A stretch of 64,000 nt of DNA from Tessaracoccus defluvii (GCF_014489575.1 NZ_CP060789.1:2728001-2792000); one strand, 5' to 3'; shown: positions 1 to 9,394, numbered from the stretch's first letter. A program made the numbers and translations. Notes: generated from the letters alone by a model not told the origin.

Positions 1-377
1 CCGTCCCACACCTCCACGGAGTGCGCCCAGCCTGCGTGGTGCAGCGCGGTGAACGCGGTGCGGATCCTGGTGTCGATCCAGCCGTCGGGGCGGGCCGGGT
101 CGGCGCAGCGGGCGATGACGTCCGGGAAGGCCGCATCCACGGTGGTCGTGTATCTCCTGGCCGACTGCCGCAGCGAACGGGTCACCCGCAGGCCCCGGGG
201 CGGGAGCAGCCCGCGGCGCATCGGCGACCACCAGCCCATGTCGACGCCGTCGAGCGGCATCGGGAACACGCCGCAGCGGTACCCCTCGAGCGCGAGCGGG
301 GCGGCGAACTCGTGCGAGAAGCCGATCAGGTCGTGCCGGGGCCAGTCCCCCGGGCTCCCGAACAGCGTGCCCACCAT
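1..377 (-). CDS. aat: Leucyl/phenylalanyl-tRNA--protein transferase, N-terminal part
   Basis: The gene runs off the left edge; only the first 125 codons are present. The product would transfer Leu or Phe from tRNA to N-terminal Arg/Lys of proteins, marking them for ClpS/ClpAP degradation in the N-end rule pathway. Recognisable family segments are FPMPLDG, MGWWSPMRRG (the family's WWSP...RG signature) and RVTRSLRQSARRY, followed by a WIDTRI block and the GWAHSVEVWDG stretch that ends at the window edge. The ATG at 375-377 has no good ribosome-binding site; a CAGACT box lies six bases upstream of it. Family call is confident, start less so. Confidence 0.88.
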   Translation of the reverse strand, partial: MVGTLFGSPGDWPRHDLIGFSHEFAAPLALEGYRCGVFPMPLDGVDMGWWSPMRRGLLPPRGLRVTRSLRQSARRYTTTVDAAFPDVIARCADPARPDGWIDTRIRTAFTALHHAGWAHSVEVWD

Positions 378-514
378 CGGGCCAGTCTGGCAGTCGCCGC
401 CGCCGGTTCCGTCGCTCCGCGCCGATTCGCCCTGAATCGTCCCCTCCTCAACCCTGAGAACGCTCGATCCCGCTTGGCTCGTGTGACACTCTGGATGCCT
501 GAGAGGAGGCCGCC

Positions 515-1198
515 GTGAGCGACAACACCAACCAGGCCCTCGCCGTGGCTGAGGGGCTGACCGCCAGCGCGTTCCATGAGATCCTCGACCTCGCGATCGA
601 GGGGCGCGGCAAGCTGCCCGGCGCCAAGCACACAGCCAAGCAGCTGCTGCTGCAGAAGAACGACGTCGAGGACGCCATCAGCCGCATGGTCACCTCCCAC
701 GTGGCGATGGCCGGTGGCCAGGGGTTCGCGACGAACTGGGGCGGCTTCTTCGTGTCGCTGCTCACCATGCCCGTCAACGTCGCCGCCGCCTCGTTCCTCC
801 AGGCCCGCCTCGTCGCGGGCATCGCCCACCTGCGCGGCTACGAACTGTCCGACCGGCGGGTCCGGACGGCGATCCTCATGGTGATGCTCGGCCCGTCCGG
901 CAACGCGGCGCTGATCTCCAAGGGCGTCCTCCCCGCGTCCCCGCTCGTGGTGGCCACCGCTCCGGTGTTCGACGCCCGCCTGGACGGGCAGGTCTCGAAG
1001 GCGCTGCTCGACCGGGCCCTCAACCAGCTCGGCGGCAAGCGGCTGGGAGTCTGGGTGGGCAAGCGGATCCCGTTCGTGGGCGGGGGCGTGGGCGCCGCCG
1101 TCGACGGCTGGTCCACCCTGTCCATCGCCCGGCATGCCGAGGCCGAGTTTCCCAGCAGGCGCCCGAAGCTCACGGGCGTCGTCGTCGAGGCCGGCTGA
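515..1198 (+). CDS. EcsC family protein
   Basis: A 227-residue protein of the EcsC family, named after a Bacillus gene next to an ABC transporter; its biochemical role is unknown. The GTG start is fixed by an AGGAGG at 504-509. Visible features are an amphipathic N-terminal helical half, a moderately hydrophobic stretch around residues 75-110 (GGFFVSLLTMPVNVAAASF followed by a Arg-containing helix) and a glycine-rich GKRIPFVGGGVGAAVDG segment near the C-terminus, typical of EcsC proteins. It stands alone between divergent aat and convergent alr, with a one-base gap to the alr stop. No signal peptide is seen. Confidence 0.7.
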   Translation: MSDNTNQALAVAEGLTASAFHEILDLAIEGRGKLPGAKHTAKQLLLQKNDVEDAISRMVTSHVAMAGGQGFATNWGGFFVSLLTMPVNVAAASFLQARLVAGIAHLRGYELSDRRVRTAILMVMLGPSGNAALISKGVLPASPLVVATAPVFDARLDGQVSKALLDRALNQLGGKRLGVWVGKRIPFVGGGVGAAVDGWSTLSIARHAEAEFPSRRPKLTGVVVEAG

Positions 1199-2316
1199 TC
1201 AGACGTAGTCGCGGGGCACCCGCGCAGTGATCAGGCACGTCACCTCGTAGGTGATGGTGCCCATCAGCTCGGCCAGTTCCTCGACGCCGATGCGTTCGTC
1301 TCCGCTGCTGCCCATGAGGACCACCTCGTCGCCGACCTGCACGGTCGGCGTGGCGGGGCCGAGGTCGAGCATGGTCTGGTCCATGCAGATCCGCCCGACG
1401 ATCGGGTACGAGGCGCCGTCGATGAGCATCCGGCCCCGCGACGACAACAATCGCGAGTACCCGTCCCCATAGCCGACGGCGACCGTCGCGATCCAGGTGT
1501 CGCGGGGCGCGGTCCAGGTGCGGCCGTAGCCGACCGTCTCCCCCGCGTGGATGCGCTTGATGAACGTGACCCGGCTCGTCCAGCGGCCGACGTCGCGCAA
1601 CTGCCCGCCGCCCGCCGTGAGCGGGTCGGGCGCGGAGCCGTAGATCATGATGCCGGGCCGCACCATGGTGGTGCCGGACAGGTCGTGGCCGAGGACGGCG
1701 CCGGAGTTGGCGGCGTGGATCAGCGGCAGCGGACCCAGCACGGCGGTCAGATCGTCGACCACTGCCCCGAAGGCGTCGAGCTGGGCGCGGGTGAAGGCGG
1801 CGCCGTCCGGCACGTCGCTGACGGGCAGGTGGGTGAAGGCCCCCGTGGCCCGCAGGTTCGGGCTGGCCAGCACCGCGGCCGCCAGTGCGCCCGCCTCCCC
1901 CGGCTCTGCGCCGACTCGCCGCATCCCCGTGTCGATCTTGAGGTGGACGTCGACGGTGCGGCCCGCCGCGGCGGCCGCCTCCTGGAGGCTGCGCACGGCG
2001 GCCAGGTCCCCGACCGACACGGTGACGTCGGCCGCGAGCGCCTCGGCGAGGTCGTCGGGCAGCGTCGGGGAGAACTTGAGGATCGGCAGCCGGATCCCGG
2101 CGCGGCGCAACTGCGTCCCCTCGTCCGTGACGGCGATCCCCAGCCAGTCCGCGTCCCCACGCTCCTCGATCGCCCTGGCGACCGCCACGAGCCCGTGCCC
2201 ATAGGCGTCGGCCTTCACGGCCGCCAGCACCTTGCGGCCCCCGCGAGCCGGCGCGCGACGTCGAGGTTGTGCTGCAGGGCGTCAAGATCGACCTGGAAGC
2301 GGGTGGGCGTTGGCAT
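1199..2316 (-). CDS. alr: Alanine racemase (frameshifted in this sequence)
   Basis: PLP-dependent interconversion of L- and D-alanine for peptidoglycan. The ATG at 2314-2316 opens MPTPTRFQVDLDALQHNLDV, then the frame changes near 2238-2242. The downstream frame carries the PLP-lysine motif KADAYGHG, the VGYGRTW segment with the catalytic tyrosine of the C-terminal barrel half, and the family ending. Adding one base to the run of five C at 2238-2242 gives a continuous 372-residue protein reading ...RRLAGGRKVLAAVKADAYGHG, the usual family length. Alr is normally indispensable, so this is probably a sequence error rather than a dead gene. Convergent with the EcsC gene and divergent from the repeat-rich membrane gene. 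Confidence 0.9.
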
Positions 2317-2462
2317 GCGCCCAGTGTCCCCCATCGACGTGACGGACGCGGAACCGACGGCGCCGCGTCCGCCCCTGCGCCGGTGCCACGGATCCGACGA
2401 CACCCCATCCAGTAACGGGCGGGTCCGCCCGCCTGAGCCGTGACAGTGGCAGACTTTCCGCC

Positions 2463-3260
2463 ATGTCGAACCAACAGTGGAACAACGGCCAGGGCGGCGA
2501 GTGGGGCGCCCAGCAGCAGAACCCGGACTGGGGGCAGCCGGCCCAGCAGGATTGGGGCCAGCCCCAGCCGCAGACCAGCGCTCAGGACTGGAACCAGGCA
2601 CAGCCCCAGGCCAGCGCCCAGGACTGGAACCAGGCACAGCCCCAGGCCAGCGCCCAGGACTGGAACCAGGCACAGCCCCAGGCCAGCGCCCAGGACTGGA
2701 ACCAGGCACAGCCCCAGGCCAGCGCCCAGGACTGGAACCAGGCACAGCCCCAGGCCAGCGCCCAGGACTGGAACCAGCAGGGTGCACCCCAGCAGGGGTG
2801 GGGCCAGCCGCAGCAGGACTGGAACCAGCAGGCCGCTCCCCAGCAGGACTGGAACCAGCAGGCCCAGCCGCAGTGGCAGGGTCAGCCAGCCCCCGGCTAC
2901 TTCCCCGGTCAGGTCCCGGCGCCCGCGCCGAAGGACCCCAGCCCCTTCGACTTCTCCTGGGCCAAGCTGTCGCTGCCCACCTCGGCGAAGCTGATCTTCA
3001 TGCTGGGCGTGATCGCCCTGGGCGTTGAGTGGCTCTTCGGCCTCATCGCCGCCGTCGCCTACGGCGGCGGCGCCGTGACCATCCTGGTGCAGGGCATCTT
3101 CGTCGGCCTGGCCGGTGTCCTGGTCAAGGTGCTGGCGTTGCGCGTGCTGATCGAGATCGGCGTCTCGGCCACGAAGCTCCTCGCCCTGCGCGAAAGCGAG
3201 GCCGCCAAGGCTGCGGAGGCCGCTGCGGCCGTCGAGCCGGAGGCCCCCACCGCCTCCTGA
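2463..3260 (+). CDS. DUF4282-like membrane protein with a Gln/Trp-rich repeat region
   Basis: A 265-residue protein in two parts. Residues 1-150 are hydrophilic, rich in Gln, Asn, Trp and Pro, with five tandem 12-residue repeats of the form QDWNQAQPQASA and further degenerate QDWNQQ units. Residues 160-245 hold two transmembrane segments and end in a LALRVLIEIGVSATKLLALRE helix; the arrangement and the conserved R..IE pattern match DUF4282 proteins, whose function is unknown. The low-complexity part probably faces the cytoplasm, since no signal peptide precedes it. The C-terminus is Ala/Glu-rich. The ATG follows a CAGACT box seven bases upstream and no clear Shine-Dalgarno. Confidence 0.65.
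   Translation: MSNQQWNNGQGGEWGAQQQNPDWGQPAQQDWGQPQPQTSAQDWNQAQPQASAQDWNQAQPQASAQDWNQAQPQASAQDWNQAQPQASAQDWNQAQPQASAQDWNQQGAPQQGWGQPQQDWNQQAAPQQDWNQQAQPQWQGQPAPGYFPGQVPAPAPKDPSPFDFSWAKLSLPTSAKLIFMLGVIALGVEWLFGLIAAVAYGGGAVTILVQGIFVGLAGVLVKVLALRVLIEIGVSATKLLALRESEAAKAAEAAAAVEPEAPTAS
2583..2777 (+). repeat. 36-bp in-frame tandem repeat, five copies plus a partial
   Basis: Five near-identical 36-base units begin with CAGGACTGGAACCAG at 2583, 2619, 2655, 2691 and 2727, followed by a partial sixth at 2763. Each encodes the 12 residues QDWNQAQPQASA. Because the unit is a multiple of three, copy number can change without breaking the gene. Confidence 0.95.
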
Positions 3261-3283
3261 CCGCCGCCTGCCGCCACGACGCG

Positions 3284-3318
3284 ACAACGCCGTCCCGGGT
3301 GACCCGGGACGGCGTTGT
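3284..3318. terminator. Bidirectional intrinsic terminator
   Basis: A perfect 16-bp stem (3284-3299 with 3303-3318) with a TGA loop sits between the convergent DUF4282 gene and the E2 gene. There is no long T-run, as is common in high-GC actinobacteria. Confidence 0.85.
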
Positions 3319-3328
3319 GCTTGTCGGA

Positions 3329-4858
3329 TCAGAACAGGAGCGCCAGCGCGGGCTCCGCCAGGATGGACGCCACGTCGTGCAGGAAGCTCGAGCCCTGTTC
3401 GCCGTCGATGATCCGGTGGTCGAACGCGACGGCGAGCGTCGTGACCGACCGGGGCACCACCCTCTCCTCCGCGCCCTCTCCCACGACCCACGGGCGCCGC
3501 TGGATGGCCCCCATGCAGAAGATGGCGGACTCGTCACCGTTGATGATCGGAGTTCCCGCGTCGATGCCGAAGACGCCCACGTTGGTGACGGTGAAGGTGC
3601 CCCCGGCGTAGTCACCGGGCTGCAGACGGCCCTCACGCGACACCTGGACCAGCTGGTTGATGGCCTGGCAGAGCTGCAGCAGGTTAAGCCGCTGGGCGCC
3701 CTTGATGTTGGGCACCATCAGGCCGCGGGGAGTGGCGGCCGCGATGCCGAGGTTCACGTCGCCGTGGTAGACGATCTCCTGGCGTTCCTCGTCCCAGGAG
3801 GTGTTCAGGTCGGGGTTGCGGCCCAGCGCCAGGCAGATGGCCTTCGCGTAGACCAGCAGCGGCGAGACGCGCAGGCCGGCGAACTCCCGCCTCGACTTGA
3901 GGGACTCGACGAACTCCATGGTGCCGGTCACGTCGACGGTGACCCATTCGGTCACGTGCACGTGGTTGCGCACCGAGCGCACCATGTTCTCGGCCGTCAC
4001 CTTGCGGACGCCCTTGATCGGCACCCTCCGCTCCGCGCGGCCCTGCAGGGGATCGAAGCCGCCGAGCCCCTCCGTCGGCCCGAAGCCGCCGCCGAAGCCC
4101 GAGCCGCCGAACGGGGCGCTCCCGAACGTGGCCCCCGCCTGCGGTGCGCCCGTCTCACGGGGCGCCTGGAAGGAGGCGTGGTCGTTGAGGATGCGGCCCT
4201 GCCGCGGCTGCTCATCGAGGTAGCGGAAGGCGGCGGCCGCCTCGACGTCGCGCCGCGTGACGGTGCCGTCGGGGCCGGTTCCGACCACGGTGGACAGGTC
4301 GACGCCGAGGTCCTTGGCGTACTTGCGCACGGGCGGCTTGGCCCGGGCGTCGGCTGAATCGGAGTAGAGGACGAGCTGCGACTCGGCCGGCGCCTCCCCG
4401 GGCGTCGGCAGCGGATCACCGGTCGACTCGGCGACGACGGTGGTCGCCGGGCTGATCTCGTCGGCGCGGCGGCCCGGCTCGTGCTGGTCGTACGCGGCGG
4501 ACAGCGCGTCGGCGGCGTCGGAGCGCTCCGGGGCCTCGCGGCCGCGGCGTCGACGCCTACCGGGGGTCGCGTCGCTGGCGCCGTAGCCGACCAGGTTCGG
4601 GACGGGCTCCTCGGCCTCGACGCCGTCGTCGATCTCGACGACCGGCGTGCCGACCTCGACGGTGGTGCCCTCGGCGACCAGCAGCCCCGTGACGGTGCCC
4701 GCGAACGGCGACGGCAACTCCACGAGCGACTTGGCGGTCTCGATCTCGACGAGCACGTCGTTGACGGCGATCACGTCGCCGACGGCCACACGCCAGGCGA
4801 CGATCTCCGCCTCCAGCAGGCCCTCGCCGGGATCGGGTAGCAGGAACTGGCGCTTCAT
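3329..4858 (-). CDS. 2-oxoacid dehydrogenase E2 component (lipoamide acyltransferase)
   Basis: Acyltransferase core of a branched-chain 2-oxoacid or pyruvate dehydrogenase complex. Start ATG at 4856-4858 follows AGGGAG. The 509-residue product has one lipoyl domain (residues 1-76, lipoyl lysine K43 in EIETAKS), a charged linker, a peripheral-subunit-binding domain (about 176-208, PVRKYAKDLGVDL...GTVTRRDV) and a catalytic domain from about 280 to the end, with the active-site DHRIIDG motif near the C-terminus. A Gly-rich GGSGFGGGFG stretch occurs in the second linker. It is the last gene of an E1alpha-E1beta-E2 cluster. No E3 gene is in the window. Substrate assignment to branched-chain 2-oxoacids is favoured by the E1 type but not proven. 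Confidence 0.93.
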   Translation of the reverse strand: MKRQFLLPDPGEGLLEAEIVAWRVAVGDVIAVNDVLVEIETAKSLVELPSPFAGTVTGLLVAEGTTVEVGTPVVEIDDGVEAEEPVPNLVGYGASDATPGRRRRRGREAPERSDAADALSAAYDQHEPGRRADEISPATTVVAESTGDPLPTPGEAPAESQLVLYSDSADARAKPPVRKYAKDLGVDLSTVVGTGPDGTVTRRDVEAAAAFRYLDEQPRQGRILNDHASFQAPRETGAPQAGATFGSAPFGGSGFGGGFGPTEGLGGFDPLQGRAERRVPIKGVRKVTAENMVRSVRNHVHVTEWVTVDVTGTMEFVESLKSRREFAGLRVSPLLVYAKAICLALGRNPDLNTSWDEERQEIVYHGDVNLGIAAATPRGLMVPNIKGAQRLNLLQLCQAINQLVQVSREGRLQPGDYAGGTFTVTNVGVFGIDAGTPIINGDESAIFCMGAIQRRPWVVGEGAEERVVPRSVTTLAVAFDHRIIDGEQGSSFLHDVASILAEPALALLF

Positions 4859-4895
4859 CCTCGCGCTCCCTTCAGCAGCGGTGCGATGGTGGCCA

Positions 4896-5873
4896 TCAGA
4901 AGGCCAGCGAACGGTCGACGGTCTCCAGGATCCTGTCGACGGAGGGCAGGTACTCCTCCTCGACGCGGGCCGGCGGGTACGGCATGTCGTAGCCCGTGAC
5001 GCGCATGACCGGGGCCTCCATGACGTAGAAGAGATCTTCGTGCAGCCGGGCCGCGATCTCCGCGCCGATGCCCAGCGACAGGGGCGCCTCGTGGACGACG
5101 ACGGCACGCTTGGTGCGCCGCACCGAGGCGGTCACCGTCACCCAGTCGATCGGGCTCAGCGTCCGCAGGTCGACGACCTCCAGCGACGTGCCCTCCTCGG
5201 CGGCGACGGCGGCCGCCTCGAGGCAGGTCTTGACCATGGGCCCGTAGCAGAGCAGCGTCGCGTCGGTGCCGTAGCGGGTGATGGCCGCCTGGTGCATGGG
5301 CGCGGGCTTCTGCGTGAAGTCGACCTCGTCCTTCGTCTGGTAGCGCCGCTTGGGCTCCAGGAAGACGACGGGGTCGTCGGACTGGATGGCCTGCTGGATC
5401 ATCCAGTAGGCGTCGGTCGGGTTCGCGCAGCTGACCACCTTCAGGCCCGGCGTGTGCGCGAAGTAGGCCTCGGGCGACTCGGAGTGGTGCTCGACGGCGC
5501 CGATGCCGCCGCCGAACGGGATCCGGATGACCATCGGCATGGGCGTCTGCCCGCCCGTGCGCATGTGGAACTTCGCGACCTGCGTCACGATCTGCGCGAA
5601 ACCGGGGAACACGAACCCGTCGAACTGGATCTCGACGACGGGACGGTAGCCGCGCATGCACAGGCCGACGGCGGTGCCGATAATGCCAGACTCGGCCAGC
5701 GGCGAGTCGATGACCCGGTTCTCCCCGAACTCGGCCTGCAGCCCCTCGGTGATGCGGAACACGCCGCCGAGCTTGCCGATGTCCTCGCCGGCGAGCAGGA
5801 CCTTCGGGTCGGCCTGGAGCGCGCGGCGCAGTCCGCGGTTGAGGGCCTTGGCGATGGTGAGCTTCTCGGTCAT
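4896..5873 (-). CDS. 2-oxoacid dehydrogenase E1 component, beta subunit
   Basis: Beta subunit of the thiamine-diphosphate E1 decarboxylase; pairs with the alpha subunit encoded immediately upstream. The 325-residue product begins MTEKLTIAKALNRGLRRAL and has the transketolase-pyrimidine domain (GEDIGKLGGVFRIT, DSPLAESGIIGTAVG) followed by the C-terminal transketolase domain. The EPKRRYQTK segment and the HHSESPEAYF stretch are typical of branched-chain 2-oxoacid dehydrogenase beta chains. Its start overlaps the alpha-subunit stop (ATGA), and 37 bases separate it from E2, so the three genes form one operon. Confidence 0.93.
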   Translation of the reverse strand: MTEKLTIAKALNRGLRRALQADPKVLLAGEDIGKLGGVFRITEGLQAEFGENRVIDSPLAESGIIGTAVGLCMRGYRPVVEIQFDGFVFPGFAQIVTQVAKFHMRTGGQTPMPMVIRIPFGGGIGAVEHHSESPEAYFAHTPGLKVVSCANPTDAYWMIQQAIQSDDPVVFLEPKRRYQTKDEVDFTQKPAPMHQAAITRYGTDATLLCYGPMVKTCLEAAAVAAEEGTSLEVVDLRTLSPIDWVTVTASVRRTKRAVVVHEAPLSLGIGAEIAARLHEDLFYVMEAPVMRVTGYDMPYPPARVEEEYLPSVDRILETVDRSLAF

Positions 5874-6961
5874 GCGTCCTCCCCGGCGAGGTACTCAGCG
5901 TACTCGCGGCGCTGCGCCTCGAGGGCGACGGTCGGCTCTGCGTAGACGGTCTGGAACAGGTGGTCCATGGTGACGTCCGGGATCTGGTGGATCAGGGAGC
6001 GCACCTCCTCGCCGAGGCGGCCGGCCTCGGCCTCCGTCTCGGCCTCCCACGCGTCGTCGATGGCGCCGATGGAGCGCAGGTAGCGGCGCAGCCGCAGGAT
6101 CGGGTCGCGGCCGCGCCACGCCTCCTCCTCGCCGGAGGCGCGGTACTTGGTGGGGTCGTCGGACGTGGTGTGGGCACCCATGCGGTAGGTGAACGCCTCG
6201 ATGAAGGTCGGGCCCTCGCCGGCGCGGGCGCGGGCCAGCGCCCAGTCAGTGACGGCCTTGACGGCGAGCACGTCGTTGCCGTCGACCTGCACACCGGGGA
6301 ACCCGAAGCCGCGGGCGCGCTCGTAGAGCGGGATGCGCGACTGGAGCGCGATCGGCTCCGAGATCGCCCACTGGTTGTTCTGGCAGAAGAACACCACGGG
6401 CGCCTGGTAGCTGGCCGCGAAGACGTATGCCTCGTTGACGTCGCCCTGGCTGGCGGCGCCGTCTCCGTGGTAGACGACGACGCCGGCGTTGTCCGCGTCG
6501 TCGGGATTGCCGACGGCGCCGTCGAACTGGATGCCCATGGCGTAGCCGGTGGCGTGCAACGCCTGGCAGCCGATGACGATCTGATAGTTGCGGAAGGTCT
6601 CGAGCTTCTCCCAGTCGCCGCCGTTGGATCCGCGGAAGAGGGCGAGGAAGTTGGCGAGCGGCACGCCCAGCACCATGGCGACGGCGTGCTCCCGGTAGGA
6701 GGGGAAGACCACGTCGGTGGGGCGCAGGGCATGCGCGGAGCCGATCTGCGCCGCCTCCTGGCCGAGCAGCGGCGTCCAGAGCCCCAGCTCCCCGTGACGC
6801 TGCAGCGCCGTGGCCTCGGCGTCGAACCGCCGGGCGAGGATCATGTCGCGCAGGTAGCCGACCAGGTCGGCGTCGCTTCCCGTGAACGCGAAATCGTCGT
6901 GTGTGAGCCGCTCTCCCTCAGGGGTGAGCAGTTGCACCATCTCGTTGCTCTGACCCAGCAC
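5870..6961 (-). CDS. 2-oxoacid dehydrogenase E1 component, alpha subunit
   Basis: Alpha subunit that binds thiamine diphosphate and decarboxylates the 2-oxoacid. The diphosphate-binding motif is clear: GDG in YHGDGAASQGD followed after about 25 residues by QNNQWAIS. Other family landmarks are FPSYREHAVAMVLG and YRMGAHTTSDDPTKYR. I chose the GTG at 6959-6961 (363 residues, beginning MLGQSNEMVQLL) because a GAAGGGG lies just upstream; the internal ATG at 6938-6940 is the alternative, and an open frame extends further up but looks non-coding. First gene of the operon; its upstream region holds an AT-rich, partly palindromic patch. Confidence 0.92.
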   Translation of the reverse strand: MLGQSNEMVQLLTPEGERLTHDDFAFTGSDADLVGYLRDMILARRFDAEATALQRHGELGLWTPLLGQEAAQIGSAHALRPTDVVFPSYREHAVAMVLGVPLANFLALFRGSNGGDWEKLETFRNYQIVIGCQALHATGYAMGIQFDGAVGNPDDADNAGVVVYHGDGAASQGDVNEAYVFAASYQAPVVFFCQNNQWAISEPIALQSRIPLYERARGFGFPGVQVDGNDVLAVKAVTDWALARARAGEGPTFIEAFTYRMGAHTTSDDPTKYRASGEEEAWRGRDPILRLRRYLRSIGAIDDAWEAETEAEAGRLGEEVRSLIHQIPDVTMDHLFQTVYAEPTVALEAQRREYAEYLAGEDA

Positions 6962-6977
6962 CCGGGCCCCTTCCGCC

Positions 6978-7017
6978 AACCTACGTAACCGTAACTTACG
7001 CCAGCGTAGCTTAGGTT
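6978..7017. promoter_or_regulatory. AT-rich operator candidate upstream of the 2-oxoacid dehydrogenase operon
   Basis: The patch begins AACCTACG and ends CGTAGCTTAGGTT, so AACCTA/TAGGTT and CTACG/CGTAG form nested inverted repeats, and GTAAC occurs twice between them. It is markedly AT-rich for this genome and lies directly upstream of the E1alpha start. A regulator binding site or core promoter is inferred from symmetry and position only. Confidence 0.45.
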
Positions 7018-7251
7018 TCTGCGCCGACTCCGCGCGTTTCCGCCCACAGTGGAAGCCCCATCCTTGTGGACTTCCGACAAAGCCGACGCGCGCTTTCCCC
7101 ACCCATCCTGCGCCGCAGACGGACGGCCCACATGAACTTCTGGTAACGAACCCGCCCACGAGCCCCGGTAACTGCATAGAGTGAGGGGCCTGGCTGCCGC
7201 CGACCATCCGGCCGCGGCCCTGCCCGAGCAGCCGAGTCGAACTGGAGAGAG

Positions 7252-9319
7252 ATGATTCGCACTACCCGGAGGGCCACCGCGACACTTGCCGCCGGTGCCC
7301 TCATCGCTGGCGGCCTGAGCGTCGCCACCTTCGCCCCCACCGCGGCGGCCGCGCCCGGTGTCTGCACCGCAGCAAACCCGACGGAGACCATCACGGTCTT
7401 CGGCTTCAACGACTTCCACGGCCGCGTCATCGACGACGGCAGGAAGGTCGACGACCCCGCCCGCTACCTGGCGGGTGCACTCTTCACACCCGTCGAGCAG
7501 GCCCGCGTCGCCCAGGGCGACGACCACGTCCTGCTGCTGAGCTCGGGCGACAACATCGGCGCCTCGACGTTCGTCTCGATGATCGAGGACGACACCCCGA
7601 CGATCGACATCCTGAACGCGGCCGGCGTCGACGCCTCCGCCGTCGGCAACCACGAGTTCGACAAGGGCTGGACCGACCTCAGCGGCCGCGTCGTCCCCGG
7701 AAGCAGCTTCGCCAACCTGGGCGCGAACGTGTACCTGAAGGGCACCACCACCGTGGCGGCGCCGCTGAAGGAGTACGAGATCGTCACCAAGGCCGGCCTC
7801 GACATCGCCATCGTCGGCGCAGTCACCGGCGACGTCCCGTCGCTCGTCTCGCCCGGCGGCATCACCGCCCTCGACTTCGGCGATCCGGTCGCAGCGATCA
7901 ACCGCGTCACCGACAAGCTCCTCGACGGCGACCCCACCAACGGTGAGGCCGACATCGTGCTGGCCTCCATCCACGAGGGTGCCGGGAACGGGGCCCTGAG
8001 CGCGGCCGACAACGCCGCGGCCAGCGGCGCCTTCGACGACATCTACCGTCGGATCGACGACCGCGTGAGCGTCATCTTCAACGGCCACACGCACCAGGAA
8101 TACTCCTACGCCAGCGCCAACGGCGGCCGCCCGATCATCCAGGCCTCGTCGTACGCCGCGAAGCTCGCCAAGGTCGACCTTGTGGTCGACACCGTCGACG
8201 GCGGCGTCTGCACTACGACCCCGACGATCATCAAGCCCGGTGTGGCCGACGAGTCGCTGCCTGCGATCAAGGAGATCAACGACATCGCCCGCGCCGCTTA
8301 TACCTCCGCGCTGGAGAAGGGCGAGAGGGTCATCGGCACGGCGACCCAGGCGATCTCGACCGCCGGCGACGGCGGCTCCGGCACGCGCAACCAGGAGTCA
8401 CCCATGACCAACACGGTCGCGCAGATGTTCGCCGACGTGCTCGGTGGCGGCGACCCCGAGGTGATCGGCGTCCAGAACGCCGGCGGCACCCGCGACAGCT
8501 TCAATGCGGGGGACATCACCTACCGCGAGGCTGCCATGACCCTGCCGTTCGCGAACTCGCTGTTCACGGTTGACCTCACGGGCGCCCAGTTCACGAAGGT
8601 CCTCGAGCAGCAGTGGCAGCGTGACAAGGAGGGCAACCGTGCCCAGCCGCTCCTACCTGACGCTCGGCCTGTCGAAGAACGTGAGCTACACCTTCGACGA
8701 GTCGCTGCCCGAGGGATCGCGCATCACCTCCGTCTCGATCAACGGCAAGCCGATCGACCCGGCAAAGCTCTACACCATCGCCACGGCGAGCTTCCTGAGC
8801 ACCGGCGGCGACAACTTCTACGAGTTCGCCAACGGCGTCAACCACAAGGACACGGGTCGCGCCGACATCGAGGCCTGGGTGGAGTGGGTCGAGGCCAACA
8901 GCCCGCTGTCCCCGGACTACTCCCGCCGGGGCGTCTCCGCCCGGGTGCCGGCCGGGACGCTCAAGGCTGGCGGCACCGGCCTGACGTTCTCGTTCGGTGA
9001 CGTCATCGACGAGTCTGCGACCCCGCAGACACTCGACATGATGCTGAACGAGGGCGACAAGGTCTCGCCGAAGCTGGCGAACAGCACGCTGGCGGCCTTC
9101 ATCGGCAGCACCCAGGTGGGCGCCGGGACGGTGGCCGAGGGCAAGGGGTCCATCACGATCTCGCTGCCTGCGGGCTCCGACATCTTGGCCGGCGAGCACA
9201 TCGTCACCTTCGTGGCCGAGGGCTCCGGCACCAGGATCTACCTGCCGGTCACGGTCGTCGCGGGCGATTCCCCGACGACTCCTCCGGTGAAGCCGGGTCT
9301 GCCCAGCACGGGCAACTGA
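7252..9319 (+). CDS. Secreted UshA-type 5'-nucleotidase/metallophosphoesterase (frameshifted)
   Basis: Extracellular enzyme releasing phosphate from nucleotides. The N-terminus is a classic signal peptide (MIRTTRRATATLAAGALIAG... ending in AAAAP). The metallophosphoesterase domain has GFNDFHGR, GNHEFDKG and NGHTHQEY metal-ligand motifs; the C-terminal 5'-nucleotidase domain has QNAGGTRDSF and STGGDNFYEF. The frame breaks at about 8642-8645: removing one C from the CCC run joins both parts into 688 residues. After the catalytic domains comes an Ig-like beta-rich region and the end LPSTGN with an immediate stop, a sortase motif without membrane anchor. SD-like GGAGAGAG precedes the ATG. Confidence 0.88.
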
Positions 9320-9334
9320 GTCTGCGGACCTGAA

Positions 9335-9369
9335 GAGGGGGTCGGTGCACGATGTGCACCGACCCCCTC
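9335..9369. terminator. Bidirectional intrinsic terminator
   Basis: A perfect 16-bp stem (9335-9350 with 9354-9369) and a three-base loop lie between the convergent nucleotidase and ornithine carbamoyltransferase genes. Confidence 0.9.
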
Positions 9370-9394
9370 TCTCGTTGCGCCCAGGCGGCTGGCG

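Noticed and set aside
2583..2777. Possible CRISPR array (36-base unit)
   Set aside because: Units are directly adjacent with no spacers and are in frame within a coding sequence.
1170..3491. A 773-residue minus-strand open frame with LVPVLGAGLGLC repeats
   Set aside because: The repeats are the reverse reading of the 36-bp tandem repeat in the DUF4282 gene, and the rest is antisense to alr.
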